From Promicromonospora sp. AC04 (GTDB lineage: Bacteria; Actinomycetota; Actinomycetes; Actinomycetales; Cellulomonadaceae), in the NCBI RefSeq assembly GCF_003058225.1, contig NZ_QBUG01000006.1, positions 124,001-188,000 on the forward strand: a stretch of DNA of 64,000 nucleotides, written 5' to 3'. The notes beneath the pieces were generated by a model. That model saw nothing but the letters and a program-made list of their open reading frames with translations. It was not told the DNA's origin and did no database searches. Made by a program: the position numbers and the translations under genes. Positions 10,003-18,367 of the stretch are shown here, piece by piece. How positions within the stretch are numbered: the first letter of the stretch is position 1; each line of letters starts with the position of its first letter.

Positions 10003-11259
10003 ATGTCCGTGCCCGGCGCCACGATCCTGCACGCCGACCTCGACGCGTTCTACGCGTCGGTCGAGCAGCTGCTGGATCCCGCCCTGCGCGGGCGGCCGAT
10101 CGCCGTCGGCGGCGGGCCGCACGGGGGCGTCGTGCTCGCGGCCTCCTACGAGGCCAAGGTCCACGGGGTGCAGGGCGGGATGCCCGGCTGGCGGGCGGCC
10201 CGGCTCTGCCCCGAGCTCGTCTTCGTCCGGGGTCACTTCCGGGAGTACCAGCGGCTGGGCGATGCCGTGATGGCCGTGCTGGCGGACGTGACGCCGACGG
10301 TCGAGCGGATCTCGATAGACGAGGCGTTCCTCGACGTGTCCGGCGCGACGCACCTGTTCGGCCCGCCCGCGGCGATCGGGGCGCGGATCCGCGAGCGCGT
10401 CCGCGCCGAGGTGGGGCTTCCTATCTCGGTCGGCGGTGCGCGGACCAAGCACCTCGCGAAGATCGCCTCCCAGGTGGCCAAGCCGGACGGCCTGGTCGTC
10501 GTCGCCCCGGGCGCCGAGCGGGCTTTCCTCGACCCGCTCCCCGTCGGCCTGATCTGGGGCGTGGGCCCCGTGAACGAGCAGCGCCTCGCCGACCTCGGCA
10601 TCCGGACGATCGGCGAGCTGGCCCGGACCCCGTCGTCGGCGGTCGAGCACATCCTCGGGGAGGCCGTCGGCCACAAGCTCAAGTCGATGGCGCAGGACGA
10701 GGACCCCCGCCGGGTCGTCACCGCCCGCCGCGCGCGTTCCGTGGGAGCACAGTCGGCCCTGAGCCGGCGCCGGCCCGAGCCCGACGACGTCCGTGCGGTC
10801 CTGGCGCACCTGTCCGACCGGGTGTCGCGGCGGCTGCGTGCCAAGGGGCGCGCGGGCCGCACCGTGACCGTCGCCGTGCGGTTCGCGGGTATGCACCGGG
10901 CGACGCGGTCCCTCACCCTGCCGGTGCCGGTCGCGGCCACGCTCACGCTCACCGAGGTCGCCGAGCGGCTGGCCTGGTCCGCGATCGAGGACGCCGCACC
11001 GTGCGAGATCACGCTGCTCGGCGTCTCGGTCTCGAACCTCGCCGACCAGCGGGCGGTCCAGCTCGAGCTCGACCTCGAACCGCCCGACCCGTGGCGTCCC
11101 GGCTCCGCGCCGGGCGCGGCACGGCGCGCGGTCGACGAGTCGATGGATGCGATCCGGACGCGGTTCGGTGGGGACGCCGTCGGCTACCTTCCTGTTGTGC
11201 TGCGCCGCGGCGGCGCCGTGCCCGACGAGTTCCGCGAGCTCGCCGAGCACGACCTGTGA
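10003..11259 (+). CDS. dinB: DNA polymerase IV (Y-family translesion polymerase)
   Basis: 418-residue error-prone polymerase for lesion bypass. Catalytic acidic residues are in [13 protein letters not shown] (Asp12) and SIDEAF (Asp106, Glu107). The fingers motif [14 protein letters not shown], the thumb HhH region ([20 protein letters not shown]) and the little-finger domain follow in order. ATG 10003 is chosen over the in-frame GTG at 9982 because that GTG lies inside the LexA box and upstream of the -10. No Shine-Dalgarno is present, which fits a leaderless SOS transcript. Confidence 0.93.
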   Translation: MSVPGATILHADLDAFYASVEQLLDPALRGRPIAVGGGPHGGVVLAASYEAKVHGVQGGMPGWRAARLCPELVFVRGHFREYQRLGDAVMAVLADVTPTVERISIDEAFLDVSGATHLFGPPAAIGARIRERVRAEVGLPISVGGARTKHLAKIASQVAKPDGLVVVAPGAERAFLDPLPVGLIWGVGPVNEQRLADLGIRTIGELARTPSSAVEHILGEAVGHKLKSMAQDEDPRRVVTARRARSVGAQSALSRRRPEPDDVRAVLAHLSDRVSRRLRAKGRAGRTVTVAVRFAGMHRATRSLTLPVPVAATLTLTEVAERLAWSAIEDAAPCEITLLGVSVSNLADQRAVQLELDLEPPDPWRPGSAPGAARRAVDESMDAIRTRFGGDAVGYLPVVLRRGGAVPDEFRELAEHDL

Positions 11260-11268
11260 GCACCGGTC

Positions 11269-12435
11269 TCAGCCGGGACCGAGGTCACGCAGGGCGGGCA
11301 GCGCTCGTTCGAGCATGGCGGTCGTGGCGGTCAGACTGATCCGGAAGTGGCTGGGCCGGTCGAACACGGTTCCCGGCAGCACGAAGACACCGCGCTCGGC
11401 GAGCGCGGTGACGAAGGTGACCGCGTCACCGCCCGGTGCGGCGCTCCACAGGTAGAACGTGCCCTCGGGAACGGTGAGCGCGTATCCCGCCGCGCCGAGC
11501 GCACGCACCATGAGGTCCCGTCGCCGCTCGAGCTCGGCCACGTCGATCGAGACGGTCTCGAGGGCCGGCACCGCGTACTGCATGACGGCGTCGGGGAAGC
11601 CCCAGCCCAGTCCCATCTGGAGCGGGAGCATGGCGGCGCGCAGCTCGCCGAGCTCTGCCCGGGGGATCAGGGGGGAGAGCGCGAGGTAGCCGAGGCGCTG
11701 GCCGGGGGCGAGCAGGACCTTCCCGTAGCTGTAGTCGATCAGGGTCCACGGGTAGCAGGCGGCGGGACTCGTGAAGCCGATGCCGTCGAAGCGGATGCGC
11801 CGGTACGGTTCGTCGGACAGCAACCAGATCCGCCGGCCGTTGCGTGCCGACGCCGCCTCGAGCGCCGTCGCGAGCTCGACCAGCCGGTCCCTGGCGTAGA
11901 TGCGGCCGGTGGGGTTCGCCGGCGAGTTCACGACGACTATGCGCGTGCGCGGCGTGATCGCCCGGACGACGGCATCGACGTCCAGGTCGAACGTGTCCGC
12001 TGCGAGCGGCGCCCTGACCGGGACCAGGTCGGCCGTGCGGAGCATCGGGGCGTAGAACCACCCGGGCTCGGGGAACACGACCTCGTCGCCGACGTCGGCG
12101 ACCAGGCGGAACGCGAGCGAGATGGCACCGAACGCGCCCTGGGTCATGGTGATGTCGTCCGGCTCGAAGGGCAGGCCGAGCTCGTCCCGCAGGCCGGCGG
12201 CGATCGTCTCCCGGGCCGGGGCAAGGCTGGTCTTGTAGGCGAACCAGTCCTCGGAGCGCGGCTCGACGTTCGCGCGCAGGGCGTCGACGAGCGCGGGCAG
12301 CGGCATCTCGTGCGGGTCGCCGAACGTCAGGTCGACGACGTCGGGCTGCCCGTCCAGCGCGCGCAACGAGAGGAAGAAGGACGTGACCGGCTCGATCGCG
12401 TCGCTTGCCGCGTGTGCCCGCTCGGACAGCTCCAT
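11269..12435 (-). CDS. Pyridoxal-phosphate aminotransferase, class I/II
   Basis: 388-residue fold-type I aminotransferase. The cofactor lysine is in DYSYGKVLLAPGQRLGYL, the Asn-Pro-Thr turn in VVNSPANPTGRIY, and the PLP-phosphate/aromatic region in SDEPYRRIRF. Start ATG 12435 has GAGGAG at ideal spacing. It ends nine bases from the dinB stop (convergent). Substrate is not specified by sequence; aspartate, aromatic or alanine specificity are all possible. It lies upstream of nothing obviously biosynthetic. Confidence 0.85.
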   Translation of the reverse strand: MELSERAHAASDAIEPVTSFFLSLRALDGQPDVVDLTFGDPHEMPLPALVDALRANVEPRSEDWFAYKTSLAPARETIAAGLRDELGLPFEPDDITMTQGAFGAISLAFRLVADVGDEVVFPEPGWFYAPMLRTADLVPVRAPLAADTFDLDVDAVVRAITPRTRIVVVNSPANPTGRIYARDRLVELATALEAASARNGRRIWLLSDEPYRRIRFDGIGFTSPAACYPWTLIDYSYGKVLLAPGQRLGYLALSPLIPRAELGELRAAMLPLQMGLGWGFPDAVMQYAVPALETVSIDVAELERRRDLMVRALGAAGYALTVPEGTFYLWSAAPGGDAVTFVTALAERGVFVLPGTVFDRPSHFRISLTATTAMLERALPALRDLGPG

Positions 12436-12514
12436 GGCGGAGCTCCTCTCGTGAGACTGGGTCCTCCCAACGCTCTCCATGGTCCTCCGGAACTTCGGAT
12501 CCGGCCGGTTTCGT

Positions 12515-13714
12515 CTAGCGCAGGGCCGCGTGACCGTCGTCGTGGTGGGCCCGACCGGGTCGCCCGGCGATCTCCAGGACGACGACAACGGCCACGAGGA
12601 CCACCGCGGTCAGGGTGACGGGGACGGGGATCAACGGGTCGCACAGGACCAGTACCGCGGCCAGCGGGACGACGGTGTTGACGAGCCGGTCGGCGTGGTC
12701 GCGGATCGCTATCCACCAGACGCCGGACAGGAAGACCGCTATCGGGACCGTCACGGTGAAGGAGGCGGCCAGGTCGCTGAGTTCGCTGTGCCCGGTCAGG
12801 ACGTCGATCTCCACCTCGATGCCCGCGGAGAGCGCGCCGGCGGCGGCGAACACGAAGTAGTGGGCGTAGCCGTAGCGCAGCGCCCCGCCGAAGCCGGTGA
12901 TGGACCGGTGGTGGGGCGGCCAGAAGTAGACCCACCACAGGGCACCGGTCGCGACGAACGTGAGCCCGGCGAGCGAGATCAGCGGTCCGAGGGCGTCGGC
13001 GTCGTGGACGGCGTCGATGATCGCGTTCGACGAGGCGAGGAGGCTCTCGCCGAGCAGGATGAGCGTGAACAGGCCGTAGCGCTCGGTGATGTGGTGCGGG
13101 TGCCACGGAGCGCTGCCTCGTCTCTGGGCGATGACCGGGATCGCGACCTCGGCGCCGATGAGCAGAACCAGCAAGACCATGCCGGGTACTCCCGGCACCA
13201 CGAGCTGGACCAGCCAGAGGACCTGTACCGCAGTGATACCCCTGGCGTAGGCCTGGGCGGTGCGGTGGATGGACGCGTGGGAGCGTGCGGCGCGCAGCCA
13301 CTGAGCGACCATCGCCAGGCGCATGACCACGAAGCCGAGGACCGGCAGGGTGTACTCCGCGTCGGCGAAGGCCGGTTCGATCCCGCTGGCGAGGACGAGC
13401 ACGCCGGCCATCTGGACGATGGTCAGCACGCGGTAGAGCCAGTCGTCGGTGTCGAACGACGTGGCGAACCAGGTGAAGTTCATCCAGGCCCACCAGATCC
13501 CGAAGAACACCAGGCCGTAGGCGACGAGGCCGTCGAGCACGCGCCCCTCGGTCAGCGCGTGATGAAGCTGGACGGAGGCGATGCTGACCGCGACGACGAA
13601 GACGAGGTCGAAGAACAGCTCGAGCGTGCTGGCCGAGCGGCCCTGCTCGTCGGGGTCGCGGGGCGCCATCGGGACGAGGCGGAACCTGCTCGCCCGAGGC
13701 CGGGGAACGGTCAT
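12515..13714 (-). CDS. Low-temperature requirement protein A (LtrA) family membrane protein
   Basis: 399-residue polytopic inner-membrane protein. Family hallmarks are ELFFDLVFVVAVS in the first helix, WWAWMNFTWFATSFDTDD and the HITERYGLFTLILLGESLLA segment. Roughly twelve hydrophobic segments are visible. The physiological role of LtrA proteins is not well defined. ATG 13714 is preferred, with GGAAGGA upstream; an in-frame extension upstream has poor codon usage. It is the last gene of a same-strand series starting at the alpha/beta hydrolase at 18183. Confidence 0.88.
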   Translation of the reverse strand: MTVPRPRASRFRLVPMAPRDPDEQGRSASTLELFFDLVFVVAVSIASVQLHHALTEGRVLDGLVAYGLVFFGIWWAWMNFTWFATSFDTDDWLYRVLTIVQMAGVLVLASGIEPAFADAEYTLPVLGFVVMRLAMVAQWLRAARSHASIHRTAQAYARGITAVQVLWLVQLVVPGVPGMVLLVLLIGAEVAIPVIAQRRGSAPWHPHHITERYGLFTLILLGESLLASSNAIIDAVHDADALGPLISLAGLTFVATGALWWVYFWPPHHRSITGFGGALRYGYAHYFVFAAAGALSAGIEVEIDVLTGHSELSDLAASFTVTVPIAVFLSGVWWIAIRDHADRLVNTVVPLAAVLVLCDPLIPVPVTLTAVVLVAVVVVLEIAGRPGRAHHDDGHAALR

Positions 13715-13788
13715 CGTCGCGGGGTCCTTCCGGTCGCGAGCAGGAGAGGCGCAGTGGTTGGTGGCTCTGGTGCGCGCTCGTCCATGGT

Positions 13789-14130
13789 TCAGCGCAGAGC
13801 GCGGAGGTGCTCCGGGCTCACGGGTTCGGTGGCGTCGTCGAATTCGTGGTGCAGCGAGAGCCACTTCTTCACGTACGGGCCGACGGCCACGATGCGGTAT
13901 CCCGCCTGGACGCTGGTGCTCAGCGCGGCGCGTGTGAGGGTGCTGGCGAGACCATGACCCTCGAACGCGTCGAAGACCACCGTGTGGTAAAAGATGCGCT
14001 GTCGCGCAGATGTCGTTCCGAGGTCCTTGTACATGGAGAACCCGGCCTCGACACCATCGACAAGGACATCGAACCGGCTCTTGTCGGGATTGTCGCGCAC
14101 GGTGACTACTTGCTGGTCCTGATCGTTCAT
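13789..14130 (-). CDS. Small GNAT-like N-acetyltransferase (YidJ/CG type)
   Basis: 113-residue single-domain protein of the compact GNAT subgroup. It has FYHTVVFDAFEGHGLASTLT (beta4 and a shortened acetyl-CoA loop) and ends IVAVGPYVKKWLSLHHEF, a typical PYVxxW tail. Start ATG 14130 has GAGAGGA upstream. It lies between the MoaF/SnoaL-like gene and ltrA on the same strand with short gaps, so co-transcription is likely. Confidence 0.8.
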   Translation of the reverse strand: MNDQDQQVVTVRDNPDKSRFDVLVDGVEAGFSMYKDLGTTSARQRIFYHTVVFDAFEGHGLASTLTRAALSTSVQAGYRIVAVGPYVKKWLSLHHEFDDATEPVSPEHLRALR

Positions 14131-14170
14131 GGCTGTGGTCCTCTCGTTTCGGGAAGTGACGTGTACGGGC

Positions 14171-14887
14171 TCACACGATGGGGTGGCCGCTGGTCGTCGA
14201 CTCTGGCGGGGTGAGGTCCTGTACGACGTCCCAGTGCTCGACGATGCGACCGTTCTCCAGACGGAAGATGTCGACGATCACCACTGGGCCCGGTGCCCAG
14301 CCGTGGACGATGCTGTGGGTGAAGACGAGGTCACCTTGGGCTGCGATGCGCTGCGGCTCCCAGGAGAATCCCGCCAGAGTGGGCACGGCAGCGCGCAGCG
14401 TAGCGAGACCGTCAGGCATCTGAGGGCTGTGCTGTACGTATGGTTCGGCCCAGTAGCGGTCCAGCGCGGTGAGGTCCTTCTCGCCGAAGAGCTCCCGCAT
14501 CGCGGTGAGCACGATCTTGATGTTGTCCTCGGCCTGGCTGCTCCCGGTGACGGTGTGGTCGACGACGACGGCGTCGGCCACCTCCGTGATGGTTCCGACG
14601 AAGTTGTACAGGGTGCCGTCGACGGTGACGTTGGAGTAGAGCGTCGCGTTGGTGAAGTCCTCCACGTGCGTCACCGTCGCGCCGCTGCCCTCGGTCCAGG
14701 AGTTCAGGTAGACGCCGTCGCGGATCTCCTTCAGGTCGAGCGCGACGGTCTCGGCGTGGCCGTTCGGTGTGAGCCCGCCGCCTTCCTCCACGACGAAGCG
14801 GCCCTGCGACGGCGAGTCGAAGGTGAATCTCACCTTCAGCCAGCCCATGTCGAACCTGTAGGTCTTGCCCACCATCTGCATGGTCAT
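14171..14887 (-). CDS. MoaF-like (lipocalin-type) plus SnoaL/NTF2-like two-domain protein
   Basis: 238 residues if started at ATG 14887. The first ~110 residues (MVGKTYRFDMGWLKVRFTF onward) are beta-rich and resemble MoaF-type lipocalin-like domains. The last ~115 (EDNIKIVLTAMRELFGEKDL to GRIVEHWDVVQDL) are an NTF2/SnoaL-like cone domain. The start is supported by GAAAGGA five bases before ATG 14887. The frame continues upstream to ATG 15043, which also has a ribosome site and would give a 290-residue protein with an unrelated N-terminus. Enzymatic role unknown; small-molecule binding or isomerisation is plausible. Confidence 0.65.
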   Translation of the reverse strand: MTMQMVGKTYRFDMGWLKVRFTFDSPSQGRFVVEEGGGLTPNGHAETVALDLKEIRDGVYLNSWTEGSGATVTHVEDFTNATLYSNVTVDGTLYNFVGTITEVADAVVVDHTVTGSSQAEDNIKIVLTAMRELFGEKDLTALDRYWAEPYVQHSPQMPDGLATLRAAVPTLAGFSWEPQRIAAQGDLVFTHSIVHGWAPGPVVIVDIFRLENGRIVEHWDVVQDLTPPESTTSGHPIV

Positions 14888-15043
14888 GGAGTTCCTTTCA
14901 TTGCCGGACGACGGCTGGAAGAGCAGCAGCAGAACGTCCTCGACGAGCAGCGGTTCATCGATCGGCCGCTCGCGAGGCGCATCGTCAGCGCGGCCCGCCG
15001 GTGTCTGGTTCTCGTCGTTCGGGGCGGAGCTGTCTTGGGGCAT
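14888..15043 (-). pseudogene. Possible N-terminal remnant of a GPP34 (GOLPH3-like) gene, in frame with the downstream gene
   Basis: ATG 15043 follows AGGAGA at good spacing and encodes about 52 residues. After a polar stretch comes EPLLVEDVLLLLFQPSSG, which resembles the conserved N-terminus of actinobacterial GPP34 proteins. The rest of such a protein is missing. The frame runs straight into the MoaF/SnoaL-like gene, which has its own ribosome site. Either it is a truncated gene or a 52-residue extension of the next protein. Confidence 0.4.
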
Positions 15044-15073
15044 CGATAGGTCTCCTGTTATCCGCAGAAAGCC

Positions 15074-16978
15074 TCAGGGTGTCGGACCGTCGTAGCTCGT
15101 CCAGAAGTCGATGGCTTCCGGTCGTGGGCGTGGTGCCATGCCGGTGTCGGTTCCGAGCTTCATGACCTGCCCGGGAGCGTCCCGGACGGTTGACCAGCCG
15201 GGCAGGCCGAGCCCGTTCGGGTCTCCGTGGAGCACGAAGTTCAGCCAGTAGCCGCGCATCTGGTCGCGGAGCCGGTAGTCGTCCTGGCCGTAGTCGGCGT
15301 CGCCGTCCTTGCCCAGGTTGTCGTAGGCGTACATGACCTCTGCGCCGTGGTAGGCGCCGTACTTCTCCAGGCCCGGGTCTGGTGGGGTGTGCGTGAAGAA
15401 GTACAGGTAGGCGGGAGCCCGGCCGGTCCGCGTCTGCAGGTGTGCCCAGCGGTGCATCGCCCGGGTCATGACCTGGTCCGTCTGGGACTGCAGGAGCGAG
15501 TCGAGCACCTGGTCCTCGGTAGCCCCGGGGTACAGGTCGAGGAAGGTCCGGGCGAGGTCGCCGTACTTCTCCCGCGCGGACGCCTGGTAGGCGTCGACGT
15601 CGGTATCCGGCGGGGCCGCGAGCGCCAGCGAGCTCTCGTCCGCGTTGCTGCCCACCAGGGTCGGCACGTCGAGCTGGTCCCCGTCCGCGTAGATCTGTGC
15701 GGGTGACCGGTCCAGCACGTGACCGTCGACAGACGGCCGCCAGTGCGGGCCGACGGCGGCGGCCGCCTCCGTGATCTCGCCGACGGGCATCAGCCGCATC
15801 TGGTCGATCGTGGCGCCGCCCAGTTCCTGGGCCAGCCGCCGGCCGGCGTCCTCGGCCACGGCCCGGGTGTCGGCCTGGTCACCGTTCTCAGTGTTTCCCG
15901 TGGTGCCCATGCAGGCGCCGCTAGCGCCGATGATGCCGTCGATCAGGCCTCGGGTCAGCGGCGTCGCACCCAGGGTGCACACGCTCTCCCCGCCGGCGGA
16001 CTCACCGGCGATCGTGACCCGGGAGGGGTCGCCGCCGAACGCGGCGATGTTCTGCCGGATCCAGTCCAGGGCGGCGATCTGGTCCAGGATCCCGTAGTTG
16101 CCCGAGGCGTCGTGCTCCGACTCTGCGGCCAGCTCGGGGTGGGACAGGAAGCCCAGCACACCAAGCCGGTAGCTGATCGTCACCACGATGACCTCGCCGC
16201 TGGAGGCCAGCGCCTCGCCGTCGTACAGCGGCAGAGCGCCTGAACCCGTGGCGAAGCCGCCACCTGGGATGTACACCAGCACCGGCAGCCGGTCCGAGGC
16301 GGGTCCTGTACTACGCCAGATGTTGAGGTAGAGGCTGTCTTCGCTGACCGGGTAGGGGTTCAGGAGCGTGTTCTCCAGCGGCACGTCGACGACTTGCGAC
16401 AGGGCACGGGTGGCGAACGTGGAGGTGCCCTGAACGGGTGCGGCCGAGAACCGGTCCGCCGCCAGCACTTCGGCCCGTTTCTGGGGTGGCCGCGGCGGCC
16501 GCCAGCGCAGCTCCCCTACGGGTGGCTGGGCGTATGGAACACCCGCGAAGATCTCGACCGTGCCGGCATCGTTGTGGACGCCGGTCACCGGGCCCTCCCT
16601 GGTTGTGACGGTCTGGGTGGGTTGTGGATCGTCCCCGCCGGCGAGGCGCACCTGCGGCGCCGGGTAGGCCACCACCGCGGCGCCACACACCACGACCGCC
16701 GCGACCAGCCACGCGCCCACCCGCAGAAGGAGGCCGCGTCTCGACCACCACCGGGCGGTCACCACGAACAGCGCGAACAGCACGAAGACCAGACCCAAGC
16801 CCCACCACGGGCTGCGGTTGAGCCACAGGAGGGCCGAGGCGACGACCGCCAGGAGAGCCAGCGGCACCCAGGACCACGCCGAACACGATGGCGCGTTGCG
16901 GAGGGACGCCGCCGTTCGGGGCTCGCGTGCGGCGGTCGAGCTCGCGCTTTCATGCTCACGAGCTTGGCGGGGGTTCAT
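15074..16978 (-). CDS. Type B carboxylesterase with N-terminal membrane segments
   Basis: 634 residues. Up to three hydrophobic segments occupy residues ~30-110 (for example VPLALLAVVASALLWL). An extracytoplasmic-looking linker precedes a complete carboxylesterase type B domain: YAQPPVGELRWRPP, oxyanion loop YIPGGGFATGSG, nucleophile elbow TIAGESAGGESV, the acidic region GSNADESSLAL and a histidine in GAYHGAEVMYAYDN. It should hydrolyse carboxylic esters at the cell surface. ATG 16978 overlaps the preceding stop (ATGA), so the two genes are coupled. Confidence 0.87.
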   Translation of the reverse strand: MNPRQAREHESASSTAAREPRTAASLRNAPSCSAWSWVPLALLAVVASALLWLNRSPWWGLGLVFVLFALFVVTARWWSRRGLLLRVGAWLVAAVVVCGAAVVAYPAPQVRLAGGDDPQPTQTVTTREGPVTGVHNDAGTVEIFAGVPYAQPPVGELRWRPPRPPQKRAEVLAADRFSAAPVQGTSTFATRALSQVVDVPLENTLLNPYPVSEDSLYLNIWRSTGPASDRLPVLVYIPGGGFATGSGALPLYDGEALASSGEVIVVTISYRLGVLGFLSHPELAAESEHDASGNYGILDQIAALDWIRQNIAAFGGDPSRVTIAGESAGGESVCTLGATPLTRGLIDGIIGASGACMGTTGNTENGDQADTRAVAEDAGRRLAQELGGATIDQMRLMPVGEITEAAAAVGPHWRPSVDGHVLDRSPAQIYADGDQLDVPTLVGSNADESSLALAAPPDTDVDAYQASAREKYGDLARTFLDLYPGATEDQVLDSLLQSQTDQVMTRAMHRWAHLQTRTGRAPAYLYFFTHTPPDPGLEKYGAYHGAEVMYAYDNLGKDGDADYGQDDYRLRDQMRGYWLNFVLHGDPNGLGLPGWSTVRDAPGQVMKLGTDTGMAPRPRPEAIDFWTSYDGPTP

Positions 16979-17226
16979 GCGGCTTCGACCGCGGTGACGA
17001 GGCCGGTGGCCGCCAGGGTGAGCAGGACGACGGCGATGATGTTGCCCGCCGCGCCCGACACCGCGGCAACGACCGGGTGGATGCCCGCGAAGACGCGCAG
17101 CGCCCCTGATCCCTCGCCCTCGATGTACGGGATCGCGCCGGCCAGCGCGACGATCAGGGGCTGGACGATCTCCGGCACCTGTGCAACGAGGTCTTGGAGC
17201 CACTCGTAGGGGTTGGAACCTGACAT
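16975..17226 (-). CDS. Small membrane protein, small-multidrug-export-like, 83 residues
   Basis: Begins SGSNPYEWLQDLVAQVPEIV, has a hydrophobic segment ending AIPYIEGEGSGALRVFAGIHP, then a C-terminal helix (GNIIAVVLLTLAATGLVTAV). The VPYIEGEG..GIHP pattern resembles proteins annotated as small multidrug export (Pfam Sm_multidrug_ex), but those are normally longer, so this may be a shortened version. ATG 17226 has AGGAGA upstream. The stop overlaps the esterase start, tying its expression to that gene. Confidence 0.65.
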   Translation of the reverse strand: MSGSNPYEWLQDLVAQVPEIVQPLIVALAGAIPYIEGEGSGALRVFAGIHPVVAAVSGAAGNIIAVVLLTLAATGLVTAVEAA

Positions 17227-17286
17227 GGGGTATCTCTCCTGGGTAACGCTGGATGGGCGCGTGGTCGGCTTCCGCCTGGTGAGCGG

Positions 17287-18183
17287 CTACGGGGCGAGCC
17301 GGCTCTTCGGTGCCAGGGCCCGTTCTGAGAGGACCTGGAGCTTCTCGCCCAGGCTGCCGATCACAAGAGAGAGGTGCCCCTGCTCGGGTTCCAGGTGTGC
17401 CTTGGCTGTGGGCAGGTGCTCGGCCAGCCACCGGCCGTGCGTGACCGGGACCATCCGGTCGACGGTGCCGTGCCACAGTTCGACCGGCGCCGTGACGGCA
17501 CCGAGGTCGAAGCCCCACGGGCTGGTGAGCGCGGCCAGGTCCGCGACCCAGCCCTCGTCCCCTCGGGAGAGTCCGTGGTCCATGTTGGCCGCGTTGTCCG
17601 CGCCGTACTCGCCGGTCAGCACCGCCAGATCCGCGGGAGGCAGCAACGACGCCATCTCGGCGGCGACGTCCGCCGACGTGTGGCCCCGGACAGCCGAGGC
17701 CATCTGCCCAACGAGCTCGCGCATCGCCGCATCGCCGTGCCCGACCGTCCCGAACTGCGCGACGTTCTGGGCGCCCATGCCCTCGACGTAGTCGAGTCCG
17801 TCGGCGTCGAACGGTGCGAACGAGGCCACGAGCAGCACACCCCCGACGCGGTCCCGGGCTACCGCCGCGCTGGCCAGGGCATGCGGTCCGCCGGCGGACC
17901 ACCCGGCGACCAGGTAGTGCATGACGCCGAGGTGGGTGAGCAGGAAGGCGCAGTCGGCGGCCGTGTCGAGGACCGTCCGGCCGACGGCGGGAGTCGATGC
18001 GCCGTACCCGGCCCTCGAGTACGTGACCACCCGGAACCCGCGGTCCGTCATCGAACCCAGAACCGTGCCCATCGGGACGGCCGAGCCCGGCATCCCGTGG
18101 TGGAACAGGACGACCGGTCCCGTGCTCGGTCCTCGAACGTCGTACTCGAGATCGCGCCCGTCGGGCAGCTGTAGGAGTGGCAC
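17287..18183 (-). CDS. Alpha/beta hydrolase
   Basis: About 298 residues with the alpha/beta hydrolase order: HG oxyanion region FHHGMPGSA, YSRAGYGAS, nucleophile elbow AGWSAGGPHA, acid in WHGTVDRMVP and His near EQGHLSLV. GTG 18183 is preferred because GGAGG lies five bases before it. ATG 18195 in the same frame has its only possible ribosome site just two bases away. It is the first gene of the minus-strand series and lies directly behind a MerR-type promoter. Substrate unknown; esterase or lactonase activity is likely. Confidence 0.82.
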   Translation of the reverse strand: MPLLQLPDGRDLEYDVRGPSTGPVVLFHHGMPGSAVPMGTVLGSMTDRGFRVVTYSRAGYGASTPAVGRTVLDTAADCAFLLTHLGVMHYLVAGWSAGGPHALASAAVARDRVGGVLLVASFAPFDADGLDYVEGMGAQNVAQFGTVGHGDAAMRELVGQMASAVRGHTSADVAAEMASLLPPADLAVLTGEYGADNAANMDHGLSRGDEGWVADLAALTSPWGFDLGAVTAPVELWHGTVDRMVPVTHGRWLAEHLPTAKAHLEPEQGHLSLVIGSLGEKLQVLSERALAPKSRLAP

Positions 18184-18256
18184 TGGAACCTCCATCACCT
18201 TCTGAGATCGAACGGAACATGCTCAAGGTCGCGCCCAGCCGTTGCCGGGTGTGCCG

Positions 18257-18287
18257 AGTAGAGACCGTGTCCTTGGGGCACGGTCAA
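18257..18287 (-). promoter_or_regulatory. MerR-regulated-type promoter (19-bp spacer with central dyad)
   Basis: On the minus strand TTGACC (18287-18282) and TCTACT (18262-18257) are separated by 19 bp instead of about 17. The spacer overlaps GACCGTG-N9-CACGGTC, a perfect 7-bp dyad at 18263-18285. An elongated spacer containing a dyad is the hallmark of promoters activated by MerR-family regulators through DNA distortion. It reads toward the alpha/beta hydrolase and the genes behind it. No MerR gene is adjacent; the only MerR-family gene here is soxR at 54247, whose box is different. Confidence 0.65.
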
Positions 18288-18305
18288 GCACCCGGCAGGA
18301 CACAA

Positions 18306-18348
18306 GGAGGCGGGCCTGGCGCACGCCACGGGCGCCAGGCCCGCCTCC
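18306..18348 (-). terminator. Hairpin terminator after the isochorismatase gene
   Basis: A perfect 17-bp inverted repeat (18306-18322 and 18332-18348, nine-base loop) lies 20 bases beyond the isochorismatase stop on the minus strand. It separates that gene from the MerR-type promoter of the next unit. Confidence 0.75.
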
Positions 18349-18367
18349 GGCTCAGCAGCAGCCGGCG

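Noticed and set aside
9874-11250. Open frame continuing the recQ reading frame upstream for over 450 codons on the minus strand
   Set aside because: It is antisense to dinB, has no family similarity, and RecQ homology begins only at the ATG at 9873.
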